NCBI RefSeq assembly: GCF_003951095.1
Contig: NZ_QXGL01000009.1
Span: 1 to 50,092 of the forward strand
From: Bifidobacterium goeldii
GTDB lineage: Bacteria; Actinomycetota; Actinomycetes; Actinomycetales; Bifidobacteriaceae
Direction of reading: 5' to 3'
Length of the DNA: 50,092 nt
Of this stretch, positions 19,044 to 28,697 are shown one piece after another. Both the position numbers and the translations under genes were made by a program. The notes under the pieces are model-generated. The model searched no databases. It was not told the DNA's origin and was given only the letters and a program-made list of their open reading frames with translations. Numbering within the stretch: the first letter of the stretch is position 1; every line of letters starts with the position of its first letter.

Positions 19044-19097
19044 AAAAAATGGCCGCAACCGAGTCGTGATGGCGAAGCACGGACTCGGTTGCGGCCA
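19044..19097 (-). terminator. Intrinsic terminator of glgE
   Basis: A 16-bp perfect stem TGGCCGCAACCGAGTC (19050-19065) with GACTCGGTTGCGGCCA (19082-19097) is followed, on the minus strand, by six T (19044-19049). Confidence 0.85.
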
Positions 19098-19118
19098 ATA
19101 ATGTACGTCTAGCGAAGA

Positions 19119-21353
19119 CTAGTCGCGCACGACAGTGAAGATGTGCGCCACGTCGGCCCACGGGGCCAGCGAGACGAAGTTGTCCCAGCTCCAGTCGAAC
19201 TCGCGACCGGTCAGCTCGTCACGCACGTGCGCGCCCTTGGCCGGGTCGATGTCGAAGTCCGGCAGCTCGAGATGCACGGTGGACTGATGCGCGTTGTGGC
19301 CGTCGAGGTTAACCACCACGATCAGCGTCTCCGGCTTGCCAGTACCAGTCAGCTCGGCCGGCGTGTGACGTGCGAACGCAAGAATCGACGGATCCGAGGT
19401 CTCCAGCACGGTCAGGTTGTGGTAGCTGAACGCAGCCTTGTGCTCGCGGCGGATGCGGTTGAGCGAAGTCAGCATCGCAGCGATGCCGTACTTGTTGGCG
19501 TCGGCCCAGTCGCGCACCTTGATCTCGTACTTCTCGTTGTCGATCTGCTCCTCAAAGCCGGGGCGCTGACGGTTCTCAACCAGTTCGAAACCGTTGTAAA
19601 TACCCCACGACGGCGAGCCCATCGCGGCCAGCACTGCGCGCACGCAGTGGCCAGCGATGCCGTTGTCGCGTACGTAAGCGGTAAGAATATCCGGCGTGGT
19701 CGGCCAGAACGTGTTGTGCTGGTAGTAGCCGTCGTCGCCGTTCGTCTCCGCGAAGTACTCGGCCAGCTCCTCCTTGGTGTTACGCCACGGGAAGTAGCAG
19801 TGCGACTGCGTGAAGCCCACGTAGCTGAGCGCGCGCATCATGCCCGGGCGGGTGAACGCCTCGGCGAGGAACAGGACTTCCGGGTGACGCTTGGTAACCG
19901 CGGCGATCACATCCTGCCAGAAGCGAACCGGCTTCGTGTGCGGGTTGTCAACGCGGAAGATCGTCACGCCAGCGGCAATCCACAGTTCGAGAATGCGTTC
20001 GACTTCCTTCTCAATGCCAGGCATGTCAGCGTTGAAGTCAATCGGATAAATGTCCTGATACTTCTTCGGCGGGTTCTCCGCGAACGCGATCGTGCCGTCC
20101 GGCTTGTGGCGGAACCATTCCGGATGCGCCTTGACCCACGGGTGATCAGGCGAGCACTGCAGCGCAAAGTCGAGTGCGATCTCAAGACCCAGCTCGTGAG
20201 CCTTGGCAACCAGCGCCTTAAAGTCGTCCATAGTGCCCAACAGCGGGTCAACAGTGTCGTGACCGCCCAGCTCAGAACCAATACCGAACGGAGAGCCCGG
20301 GTCGTCAGGGCCGGCAACCAGCGTATTGTTCTTGCCCTTACGGTTCGTTACGCCAATCGGGAAAATCGGCGGCAAGTACACAATGTCAAAGCCTTCCGCC
20401 TTTGCGCGCTCAAGACCAGTGACGGACGTCTTGAGCGTACCCTGCACAATCTTGCCCGTAGTCGGATCAACATACGCGCCTTCCGAACGCGGGAAGAACT
20501 GATACCATGCGGCGAAGCTGGATTCAGGGCGCTGCACCAGGAAACGCTGCGGCTGGCTGGGGGAGATGCCATCGCGCAGCGGGTTAGTGACATGCAGTTC
20601 AGTGATAGCGTCAGACGTGGCAGCAGCCAAGCGCTCCTTAGGCGTGAGCGACTCATCATCCATGGTCTTAGCCGCATCATTCAGCGTCTTGCGCTGGGCT
20701 GCGTTCAAATGCGAATCGGTGGTCTTTGCCCAGCGAGCGAGCAGCTGTGCGCCAGACTTGAGCGCATTATCAGTATCGCTATCGCCGACCTTCACCTTGA
20801 TATCAGCATCGTGCAGCCAAGACTTATACGTATCTTCCCAGCCTTCGATGGTGACAGTCCACTCGCCGAGCTGGCGCTTAACGGCGGCAAAATCATCTTC
20901 CCACGGTTTGACATCGCTGCGCTCGCCGCAGGTGAGCATAACTTCCCAACGGTCCAAACCGGGGTTCGTGCACGTCATTGGCAGACGCTGCATTTCCTTG
21001 CCGCGGTGATTGCGCACTACAGCAGTGGCGCCAACCTTGGTGCGGCCTTCGATAAAGACTTGTGCGGTCACCTTGAACGGCTCACCCAGCTCGACGCGAG
21101 CGGGGTAACGGCCGAATTCCTCGTGTGGTGTGATGTCCATAACGGCGATACGGCCGAACTGCGCAGGATCGGTGACGGGGATGCTGGGAGCTGGGACTTC
21201 GCCGTGTGTGAAATCGGCGGTCTGCTTCGTTGCTTTCTGCGATCGCGTAGATTTACGACGAGTTGCAGACTGTGCGCCGGATGTGGACCGGCGGGTGGTG
21301 GCGGACTTGGTACTACTGGTAAGCGCTGAAGCGCCTTTCTTTTCTTCTGCCAT
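19119..21353 (-). CDS. glgE: Maltose-1-phosphate maltosyltransferase GlgE
   Basis: GH13_3 enzyme, 744 residues, extending alpha-1,4-glucans from maltose-1-phosphate. The N-terminal region holds a Ser/Thr/Lys/Arg-rich tail (1-45) and a beta-sandwich starting RIAVMDITPHEEFGRYPARVELGEPF. The catalytic barrel shows YLPPIFPIG, DFALQCSPDHPWVKAHPEWF, nucleophile region FRVDNPHTKP, acid/base region LFLAEAFTRPGMM and YNGFELVENRQRPG, all typical of GlgE. I start at ATG 21353, 7 nt after a TACAAT box; ATG 21362 is an alternative. No treS/pep2 or glgB gene is nearby, so the maltose-1-phosphate source is outside this window. Confidence 0.93.
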   Translation of the reverse strand: MAEEKKGASALTSSTKSATTRRSTSGAQSATRRKSTRSQKATKQTADFTHGEVPAPSIPVTDPAQFGRIAVMDITPHEEFGRYPARVELGEPFKVTAQVFIEGRTKVGATAVVRNHRGKEMQRLPMTCTNPGLDRWEVMLTCGERSDVKPWEDDFAAVKRQLGEWTVTIEGWEDTYKSWLHDADIKVKVGDSDTDNALKSGAQLLARWAKTTDSHLNAAQRKTLNDAAKTMDDESLTPKERLAAATSDAITELHVTNPLRDGISPSQPQRFLVQRPESSFAAWYQFFPRSEGAYVDPTTGKIVQGTLKTSVTGLERAKAEGFDIVYLPPIFPIGVTNRKGKNNTLVAGPDDPGSPFGIGSELGGHDTVDPLLGTMDDFKALVAKAHELGLEIALDFALQCSPDHPWVKAHPEWFRHKPDGTIAFAENPPKKYQDIYPIDFNADMPGIEKEVERILELWIAAGVTIFRVDNPHTKPVRFWQDVIAAVTKRHPEVLFLAEAFTRPGMMRALSYVGFTQSHCYFPWRNTKEELAEYFAETNGDDGYYQHNTFWPTTPDILTAYVRDNGIAGHCVRAVLAAMGSPSWGIYNGFELVENRQRPGFEEQIDNEKYEIKVRDWADANKYGIAAMLTSLNRIRREHKAAFSYHNLTVLETSDPSILAFARHTPAELTGTGKPETLIVVVNLDGHNAHQSTVHLELPDFDIDPAKGAHVRDELTGREFDWSWDNFVSLAPWADVAHIFTVVRD

Positions 21354-21360
21354 ACCGCTC

Positions 21361-21366
21361 ATTGTA
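21361..21366 (-). promoter_or_regulatory. TACAAT -10 box for glgE, leaderless arrangement
   Basis: TACAAT is 7 nt upstream of the proposed ATG (spacer GAGCGGT), with no ribosome-binding site. Confidence 0.5.
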
Positions 21367-21603
21367 TAACCTGAATGTTTTCTTGAAGGGAACATCTCAT
21401 TGTGCATACTTTCGCTGTTTTGCAGCGTTTATGAGGTGGTATTGGGCTGAATGTGGATAACTCGCCTGCAAAGTTATCCACAACACGCCGAAAAGGCGAG
21501 GCTTCGACCACATTGCTTGGTTTTCGCCCGGTGGAAGGCGGATCTGTGCGATCCTTGGCAAAACCGTCGCAACGGGGCGGCGAATATGGTGAAGGGGAAC
21601 CAG

Positions 21604-24090
21604 ATGAGCACTATGAACGGTATGGGGGCCGGGCATAACGGCGATCGGCACACGAGTAGCGAGCGGCACACTGGCGGCGGCATGTCACATCGCAGTGGCG
21701 GCGTGCGCGGACCATGTGGTGGCGCGCATTGCGCGTGGCGTGGGATTGTTGGGTATGCCCGATTGCGTGCATGGTTGGGGGTGTGCATTGCATTGTGCGC
21801 AATGTGCATGATGATCGGTGCGACTGTGTTTGCTGCAACCCCGCGAGCTCACGCAACGCCAGAATATCTCTCCTCGACTGGTGGGGATGTGAAACTTATA
21901 TATAAGGACAGTCGTGGCAATCAGCCGATCGGAGCGTTAGCGCGTGATGCACGCAGCTACTATTACTGCATTGAATCACGGGTTCCTATGCATTATTGGG
22001 TTGGTTCGACCTCAGTTATCGAGCATGATGAGACGGCGCGACGATTAGCGTGGCTGATGAAACGTTACGATGTTGACGCCCAATATGATTACGATGACGA
22101 CAAAACGTACACGCATGCAGCAATTGCGTTCCTCGTGCATGAGTATTTTGATCTGCTGCCCGATGTATGGCAATTAGATCGGGTGTCTATTGCAAGGTCG
22201 TATCCGCGTGTGATTGAACGTGCAGAACAGTTGTGGCAAGAGGCAGGGCGCGAAGCACCTGTTGGCGCCAAAGTAGTGCGCACTGAAGCGTATGGGCTTG
22301 GTGCTGGCGAGATTGAAGTTGCGGTAACGAATGCTGAAGGTCAAGCGGTGGCAGGTGTTCCATATACCGCAGTCATTGATGGTCCTGCAGTGTTTGATAA
22401 CGGGGAAGCGACTATTGATGGGGTTTCTGCCACGGAGCCGGTTACGCATTCGTGGACGGCAACGGGTAAGGGAGCCGTTGAGATCGATGTGCAGTATGAT
22501 CACGACGCTATTGAGCGACTTGACAATGGAAGTAGGCAGGATCTCATTCATCATCATGAGCGTATGGTTCGCTCTTCTGGCAAGGCGATTACGCTCACTG
22601 TTGACCAAGATCCCGGGGTGACGCTTCGCACGCGTACTACTGCAAAGAGTGTGGATGCTGGCGAAGTTGTTATTGACGATGTGATCTCTGGAGTGGCTGC
22701 CGACGGGTTCTGGCCTGACGGCAAGCCAATGGAGGCAACCGGTTGGTATTTTGACGGTATTACCGCTGAACAAGTACATGAGTCAGCAATGATTACACCC
22801 TCGGATGGTGAACGTGCCAAAGATTTTCTCGCACGGCTTGCAGTGAGTGGGTTTGAGCCGGTTGCGTACGCTACGGCATTGTTTACTGCGCCTGACCAAA
22901 CAGTGAGCGCCACGGCTATGACCGAGCCGGGAGGAGACACCGCGTATCGGGTGCCATCTGATGGCGGTTTTGGCACATGGGTATGGGCTTTTGAACGCGA
23001 TCGGCAAGATACGTGGGTGCGTGATCGGCTTGAAGCAGATGTGGTAACTGGTTTTTTAGATCCAGAAGAAACCAATGCGAATCGGTCGCGCGTACAAGTA
23101 GCTTCGAGCGTTGCTGAGCACGTTGGCGTACCGGGGTTGAGCATGAGCGACACGATCACGGTGACGGGTTTTCCTGACGATCACGGCTCATTTGCCGGTG
23201 ATGAAACATTCGGATTCGCGGCTGATGAACCATACGCGCAAGTGAGTGTTTGGTGGGCGGGCGATCCCGATAATCCAGCGAATGATGATCAATATCGCCC
23301 GCAAGGTGCAACAGTGCCACAAGAAGATGCGAATCATCAGCTGATTGGCACATGGGATTTTCCAGCCACGAATGGCGTGCACCATGTTGGGGGTGAGGCT
23401 CCTGATGCGCACGGTAATCCGGTGACCATTACTGCCCGAACGCATGGATGGTACGTATTTGTGTGGAGTTTCCGCGGCGATGATCGAGTTCAAGCCGCAT
23501 CAAGCGCGTATGACGATCCGTGGGAACGCGTAAGAATCCAACAGCCTGAAGAGCCGCCAGGGCCTCCGGAACCTCCTGAGCCACCCGAGGAGCAAGAAGA
23601 ACCTGCGATACCAACGTTGAACACACAGGTAGATCCTGAACAGGTGAATGTCGGTGAAGTATTCCGCGATAGTGCGCGCATTATTGGTGCAGTGCCCGAA
23701 GGTGCCTACGTAACATTTACCGCGTATCAGGCAATCGCAGAAGGTGAGGAACCTGGCTTCAGTGGCACGCTGCTCGACGAGGTTCGTGTGGAAATCGACG
23801 TAACACTGCAAGATCAGACCGTATATAGCCCACAGGTGAGCTCGCCCATTGCTGGGTTAGTGTACTGGAGAGCTTCACTGATGAGTGCGGACGGCGACGT
23901 ACTTGCCTCGCATGAGCTGGGCGTGGAAGGTGAAATCGTCACTATTGAAGAAATCGATGAGCCTGGTGAAGAAGAGCCGCCGGCACTGCCGCCGACAGGC
24001 GCCGACATCATCACGATCGTAGAGTCGATACTGGCAATCAGCGTGTTCGCTATCGCAGCGCTGCTGATCGCGCGCGCTCGCAGAGCGTAA
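21604..24090 (+). CDS. Sortase-anchored surface protein with thioester-like N-terminal domain
   Basis: An 828-residue wall protein. A signal peptide ends about residue 80 (LGVCIALCAMCMMIGATVFAA, then ATPRAHA). The N-terminal domain (85-190) has Cys122 in YYYCIE and the motif THAAIAFLVHEYFD at about 170-183; this layout resembles TQXA thioester domains, but the Gln of TQxA is His171 here, so a Cys-Gln thioester is not expected. Ig-like repeats follow: one near 210-300, then VaFE-like segments to about 640. A Pro/Glu linker (about 640-665) and one more beta domain precede the sorting signal LPPTG, a hydrophobic segment and RARRA. I use ATG 21604, which has AAGGGG 6 nt upstream. Probable adhesin; no pilin or sortase gene adjoins it. 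Confidence 0.85.
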   Translation: MSTMNGMGAGHNGDRHTSSERHTGGGMSHRSGGVRGPCGGAHCAWRGIVGYARLRAWLGVCIALCAMCMMIGATVFAATPRAHATPEYLSSTGGDVKLIYKDSRGNQPIGALARDARSYYYCIESRVPMHYWVGSTSVIEHDETARRLAWLMKRYDVDAQYDYDDDKTYTHAAIAFLVHEYFDLLPDVWQLDRVSIARSYPRVIERAEQLWQEAGREAPVGAKVVRTEAYGLGAGEIEVAVTNAEGQAVAGVPYTAVIDGPAVFDNGEATIDGVSATEPVTHSWTATGKGAVEIDVQYDHDAIERLDNGSRQDLIHHHERMVRSSGKAITLTVDQDPGVTLRTRTTAKSVDAGEVVIDDVISGVAADGFWPDGKPMEATGWYFDGITAEQVHESAMITPSDGERAKDFLARLAVSGFEPVAYATALFTAPDQTVSATAMTEPGGDTAYRVPSDGGFGTWVWAFERDRQDTWVRDRLEADVVTGFLDPEETNANRSRVQVASSVAEHVGVPGLSMSDTITVTGFPDDHGSFAGDETFGFAADEPYAQVSVWWAGDPDNPANDDQYRPQGATVPQEDANHQLIGTWDFPATNGVHHVGGEAPDAHGNPVTITARTHGWYVFVWSFRGDDRVQAASSAYDDPWERVRIQQPEEPPGPPEPPEPPEEQEEPAIPTLNTQVDPEQVNVGEVFRDSARIIGAVPEGAYVTFTAYQAIAEGEEPGFSGTLLDEVRVEIDVTLQDQTVYSPQVSSPIAGLVYWRASLMSADGDVLASHELGVEGEIVTIEEIDEPGEEEPPALPPTGADIITIVESILAISVFAIAALLIARARRA

Positions 24091-24104
24091 GTGTTGGAAA
24101 CGCA

Positions 24105-24139
24105 AGAAGGCTTGGAATTCCTACGATTCCAAGCCTTCT
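24105..24139. terminator. Hairpin between the surface-protein gene and tRNA-Met
   Basis: AGAAGGCTTGGAAT (24105-24118) pairs with ATTCCAAGCCTTCT (24126-24139). It can serve both the surface-protein gene and the convergent tRNA. Confidence 0.65.
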
Positions 24140-24142
24140 GAT

Positions 24143-24219
24143 TGGTAGCGGGGCATGGATTTGAACCATGGACCTCTGGGTTATGAGCCCAGCGAGCTAC
24201 CGAGCTGCTCCACCCCGCG
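24143..24219 (-). tRNA. Initiator tRNA-Met (CAU)
   Basis: A 77-nt cloverleaf with encoded CCA. The anticodon loop is CTCATAA in a stem with three consecutive G-C pairs (GGG/CCC), and the first acceptor pair is mismatched (C1 with U72). Both are hallmarks of initiator tRNA. D-arm GAGCAGCTCGGTAGCTC and T-arm GGTTCAAATCC are regular. Confidence 0.97.
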
Positions 24220-24386
24220 ACGGCTGTTTCAAACAGCTCAATCAAAGATACAGTGCGATTGTCATATGTCAAATCGGCGTGTCGCGGCGTGATTGCCGCG
24301 CGATGTCGCATGTCGATCGCGCGCTATAAAAGTTTCCGATATCGCTGGCGGCGTTCAATATCCGTACTGTTGCAATAATAAGAAGC

Positions 24387-25424
24387 ATGCCTATCAAGAT
24401 CCCCAGCGGCCTACCGGCCCGTGCCATCCTCGATTCAGAGCGCATTTTTGCGCTTGAGAAGCCTGAAGCGGAGCGTCAGCGCGTCCGCCCGCTGAAGTTA
24501 GTGATCTTGAATTTGATGCCGAAGAAAATCGAGACGGAGACGCAATTGCTGCGCCTGATCTCGAAAAGCCCGTTGCAGGTGGAGATTGACTTCATGAAAA
24601 CCTCCACGCACGAGGCTACGCATGTCAGCGCTGATCACCTCGTGAAGTTCTATGAGACGCTTGATGCGTTCAAAGACAACTATTACGACGGTTTTGTAGT
24701 CACGGGTGCGCCTGTTGAGCACATGCCATTTGAGCAGGTTGACTACTGGGATGAGTTCAAAACCATTCTTGACTGGGCATCGACGCACGTGTTCTCCACC
24801 ATGTATTTGTGCTGGGGAGCAATGGGGGCGCTGAACTACCGCTATGGTGTGCGCAAGGTCGACTACGCGCAGAAAGTCTTTGGCGTGTTTCCGCAGTATT
24901 TGCAAGATGAATACTGCTTCCTGACCAACGGCTTCGATGAGATTGCATTGCAGCCTCATTCGCGTCTCGCTGGCGTCAACGAGGATGATGTGCGTGCACA
25001 CTCCGATTTGCAGGTACTTACTTGGGGCCCGCAGTCAGGTCCGGGCTTGATTGCTACGCGTGACTTTTCTGAAGTGTTTGCGCTGGGGCACTGGGAGTAT
25101 GGCAAATACACGCTCGCTGAAGAATATGAGCGTGATATGGCCAAGGGTTTGACGAATGTTCCATTCCCGATCAATTACTTCCCGCATGACGATCCGTCAC
25201 TTGAGCCGCTGTTTGCGTGGCGTGCACATGCGAATCTGCTGTGGCGCAACTGGTTGAATTGGGTGTATCAGACCACGCCATATGACTTAACGGAAGTGCC
25301 GCAATTGCGTGCGGAGAAGCGCCTGGGTACGGATCGTTCGATTCGTCACGAGCCAGGTAGCCCGCGTAAGGATGATTTCGCGCCTTTCTTGAACGATGGG
25401 TATGGCGTTATTCACGGTAAGTGA
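24387..25424 (+). CDS. metA: Homoserine O-acetyltransferase, MetA family
   Basis: MetA-type acyltransferase of methionine synthesis, 345 residues. The nucleophile Cys142 (MYLCWGAMGALNYRYG), the catalytic His and Glu of GHWEYGKYTL (about 235-243), and the N-terminal KIPSGLPAR block are present. Residue 111 is Glu in TGAPVEHMPFEQVDYW. In characterised MetA proteins Glu at 111 gives acetyl-CoA and Gly gives succinyl-CoA specificity, so I call it acetyl-specific. The 24220-24386 gap contains an AT-rich segment (TATAAAAG) that may be the promoter. hom and thrB lie 22 kb away in the same window. Confidence 0.93.
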   Translation: MPIKIPSGLPARAILDSERIFALEKPEAERQRVRPLKLVILNLMPKKIETETQLLRLISKSPLQVEIDFMKTSTHEATHVSADHLVKFYETLDAFKDNYYDGFVVTGAPVEHMPFEQVDYWDEFKTILDWASTHVFSTMYLCWGAMGALNYRYGVRKVDYAQKVFGVFPQYLQDEYCFLTNGFDEIALQPHSRLAGVNEDDVRAHSDLQVLTWGPQSGPGLIATRDFSEVFALGHWEYGKYTLAEEYERDMAKGLTNVPFPINYFPHDDPSLEPLFAWRAHANLLWRNWLNWVYQTTPYDLTEVPQLRAEKRLGTDRSIRHEPGSPRKDDFAPFLNDGYGVIHGK

Positions 25425-25459
25425 AATTCGTAGTGCGATGAACTGGTAAACCAGACAAA

Positions 25460-25486
25460 CACCAACCATCCGTTGGGTGGTTGGTG
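25460..25486 (+). terminator. Hairpin after metA
   Basis: CACCAACCATCC and GGGTGGTTGGTG pair across GTT, with one G-U. No T-run. Confidence 0.6.
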
Positions 25487-25884
25487 GACATCGGCTAGTC
25501 GAATGGTGAGCATTCTTATTGTTTGGACTGTCCGCATTGTGGAAAGCGCTTACAGTTATTTGCCAAAATGTCCACGGGGCGTGGCCATTATTCTATAAAA
25601 CTGTTCATATAGTGAGATTATGGTCATATAGTTTTTCACTGGAAAAGGCGTCAAGAAACGCCGTAAGACCATTGGAAAACAAAGGGTTTCAAGTGTTGTC
25701 CAAACTGGCCATAAAAATACTCAGTCAGCCATTCGGAGTTGAATGTCAGGGCATAAAACCTCGTCCAACTTCGAGGAGCTCGGGCATGCTTCGAAAGCGG
25801 CTGGACGAAGGTAACCCAACCGTCACATTCGCCTCAACCGTTAGACTAGACTGACAGCAGAGAAACGCGAGCAGGAGGCGCAAT
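25487..25884. other. AT-rich leader region of the ATP synthase operon
   Basis: This gap is clearly more AT-rich than its neighbours between about 25500 and 25700. An open frame at 25519-25854 would begin with TTG without a ribosome-binding site and has no recognisable protein character; I do not call it a gene. Two overlapping TAGACT boxes at 25842-25852 are the likely -10 region for atpB. I see nothing else that I can support. Confidence 0.5.
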
Positions 25885-26688
25885 ATGGTAGAAGCTATGG
25901 GCATGCTTTTTGCGGCAGAAAGCCCTGACCTGCCTACAGTCAACGATTTTCTTCCTCCCGAGATCCTCTTCCAGGGAACGCCGTTCGCGCTCAACCGCAT
26001 CATCCTCATCCGTATCGTGGCTACGATCATTTTGCTGATCGTGCTCGGTATTACCGCCTCGCGTGCCAAGCTCATTCCTGGGCGTTGGCAGAGCATCGTC
26101 GAGACGGGCATCGACTTCGTACGCGAAAGCGTTGTGTACCAAGTCATGGGTGAGACTCGCGGCAAGCGCTACGTGCCAATGATCTCGACCCTGTTCTTCA
26201 CGATCTTCGTGTTCAATCTGTGCGGCATCATCCCGGGCATGAACATGGCAGCAAACGCCACTGTGGTCATGCCGCTCGTCTTCGCCGTATGGGTGCTCAT
26301 CCAGTACTGGGTGACCGCCGTGCGCGAGAAGGGCCTGTGGGGCTTCGTTCGTGATGAATGCTTCCCGAAGGGCGTGCCGTGGCCGGTATACATCCTGCTG
26401 GCCCCTATTCAGCTGTGCGAGCTGATTCTTATCCGCCCTGCATCGCTGACCATTCGACTCTTCGCCAACATGGTCTCCGGCCACTTGCTGGTCGCCACCG
26501 CGCTGGCATTCGCACAGTACTGGGTTATTGATGCCACCAACAAACTGGCAGGCATCCCGATCGGAGCACTGTGGTTCGTTTTCGGTTTCGTGCTGACCCT
26601 GTTTGAGGCATTCGTTGCCTTCCTACAGGCCTACGTGTTCGCGATCCTTTCGACCGTGTACATCAGCATGAGCTACCCGGAGGACTGA
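25885..26688 (+). CDS. atpB: ATP synthase subunit a
   Basis: Fo stator channel protein, 267 residues, five to six membrane spans. The essential Arg lies in the helix PASLTIRLFANMVSGHLL (about 194-211), the segment facing the c ring, and the last helix AFLQAYVFAILSTVYISMSY carries the conserved Gln. AGGAGG precedes the ATG by 6 nt. It is the first gene of atpBEFHAGDC; no atpI-like gene is seen before it. Confidence 0.97.
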   Translation: MVEAMGMLFAAESPDLPTVNDFLPPEILFQGTPFALNRIILIRIVATIILLIVLGITASRAKLIPGRWQSIVETGIDFVRESVVYQVMGETRGKRYVPMISTLFFTIFVFNLCGIIPGMNMAANATVVMPLVFAVWVLIQYWVTAVREKGLWGFVRDECFPKGVPWPVYILLAPIQLCELILIRPASLTIRLFANMVSGHLLVATALAFAQYWVIDATNKLAGIPIGALWFVFGFVLTLFEAFVAFLQAYVFAILSTVYISMSYPED

Positions 26689-27206
<518 letters not shown>

Positions 27207-27259
27207 GTCCACATCGACAAGCAACGATTCGCACACAACACTGAAAGGAGGGCTTCATA

Positions 27260-27784
27260 ATGACGTTGGCTGAAGGTGGCATCGATCTGTTCCTGCCGCA
27301 CACCTATGACATTGTGTGGTCCCTGATTATCCTTGTCATCGTTGCGTTGTTCTTCTACAAGTTCTTCATGCCGAAATTCAACGCCATCCTTGATGAGCGT
27401 GCGGCGAAGATCGAAGGCAATATCGCCAAAGCTGAAGCCGCTAAGGCTGAAGCTGACGCCGCCAAGGAGAAGTACGAGGCGCAGCTGAGCACTGCTCGCG
27501 TCGAGGCATCCAAGATCCGCGACGATGCACGTGCAGAAGCCTCGCACATCATCGCCGACGCCCGTTCCCGCGCCGAATCCGACGCCGCTCAGATCACCGC
27601 CAATGCGCAGCGCTCTATCGAGTCGCAGCATCAGCAGGCGCTGGTCAGCTTGAAGGGCGAAGTTGGCGTGCTGGCTACGGCATTGGCAGGCAAGATCCTC
27701 GGCTCCAAGCTGGAGAACGATGACGTCCAGTCCTCGATGATCGACAAGATGATCGACGACATGGCCGGCAGCGACAAGAAGTGA
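27260..27784 (+). CDS. atpF: ATP synthase subunit b
   Basis: Peripheral stalk subunit, 174 residues. One membrane segment (IVWSLIILVIVALFFYKFFM, about 17-36) is followed by a long charged helix with ARAEASHIIADARSRAESDA-type repeats, ending in the delta-binding region LAGKILGSKLE. Strong AAAGGAGG precedes the ATG. Confidence 0.96.
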   Translation: MTLAEGGIDLFLPHTYDIVWSLIILVIVALFFYKFFMPKFNAILDERAAKIEGNIAKAEAAKAEADAAKEKYEAQLSTARVEASKIRDDARAEASHIIADARSRAESDAAQITANAQRSIESQHQQALVSLKGEVGVLATALAGKILGSKLENDDVQSSMIDKMIDDMAGSDKK

Positions 27785-27813
27785 CGACGTATTCCAAGAA
27801 AGGGAGGTGACCA

Positions 27814-28641
27814 ATGCGAGGAGAAGCATCGCGTATAGCGGACCGCGTCTCACGTGACTCGCTGGCTCCCAAGCTGCGTGCCACTGGTGAGGACGCTTGG
27901 CGCATCGGCAACGAACTGTTCACGATCACCAACGTGCTCGACCATCACGTCCAGCTTGAGCGCGCACTCACCGATCCGTCGCGCCCCGTGGAAGACAAGG
28001 TCGCTGTGCTCAAGGAGCTGATCGGCTCCACGGCTCACCCGATGACCATGGAGATCATGACTGATCTGGCCGGTCGCAAGTGGAGCCGCGCGCAACACAT
28101 CGCCAATGCTGTCGAAGATTTCGGCGTTGACGCAATGATGTACTACGCAGACGCTACTGGTACGACCTTGCAGGTCTCCATCGAACTCGCTGAATTGCAT
28201 TCGGCGCTGCTCAACCTGCCAGTCGTTCGCTCGAAGCTGCACGACGAATCCGCCCCTGCCCAGGCCCGCATTCAGCTGCTGCACAATGTGCTCGGCAACA
28301 CGGGCTTCAACAAGGTCACGATGCGTCTGGCTGAGCACGCCACCTGCAATCCGCGCAACCGCCGCTATCTTGAGACCATCCAATGGCTGATCAACAAGTT
28401 CTCCCGTCATATGGGTGAATCGATGATCACCGTCACTACGGCGGCGCCATTGAACATCGAGCAGATCAAGAAGCTGACCGCCGTGTACACGGCCAAGCTG
28501 AACCACCCGGTGCACATCAACTCTGTTGTCGATCCGACAGTGATCGGCGGCATGCGCATCCAGGTTGGCGACGAGGTTACCGACAACACGGTGATCGCGC
28601 AGCTGCAGAAGCTGCACCGCTCGGTGCAGGCAAGTGCCTGA
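27814..28641 (+). CDS. atpH: ATP synthase subunit delta
   Basis: Links b to the F1 head. At 275 residues it is about 90 longer than the E. coli protein, as in other Actinobacteria. The C-terminal signature is clear: ITVTTAAPLNIEQIKKLTAVYTAKLNHPVHINSVVDPTVIGGMRIQVGDEVTDNTVIAQLQKL. GGGAGG lies just before the ATG, 25 bp after atpF. Confidence 0.95.
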   Translation: MRGEASRIADRVSRDSLAPKLRATGEDAWRIGNELFTITNVLDHHVQLERALTDPSRPVEDKVAVLKELIGSTAHPMTMEIMTDLAGRKWSRAQHIANAVEDFGVDAMMYYADATGTTLQVSIELAELHSALLNLPVVRSKLHDESAPAQARIQLLHNVLGNTGFNKVTMRLAEHATCNPRNRRYLETIQWLINKFSRHMGESMITVTTAAPLNIEQIKKLTAVYTAKLNHPVHINSVVDPTVIGGMRIQVGDEVTDNTVIAQLQKLHRSVQASA

Positions 28642-28697
28642 GGCACGGCTTGACGGCCGCGGCCCAAGAGAATTTTGAACAACAATAAGGAGTGATC

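Noticed and set aside
24143..24219. C1-U72 mismatch in tRNA-Met as an oddity
   Set aside because: Initiator tRNAs need a mismatched first pair, and a C-U pair is also found in other Actinobacteria.
25519..25854. 111-residue frame in the AT-rich gap before atpB
   Set aside because: TTG start without ribosome-binding site, no recognisable domain; not an atpI homologue, as it lacks multiple hydrophobic helices.
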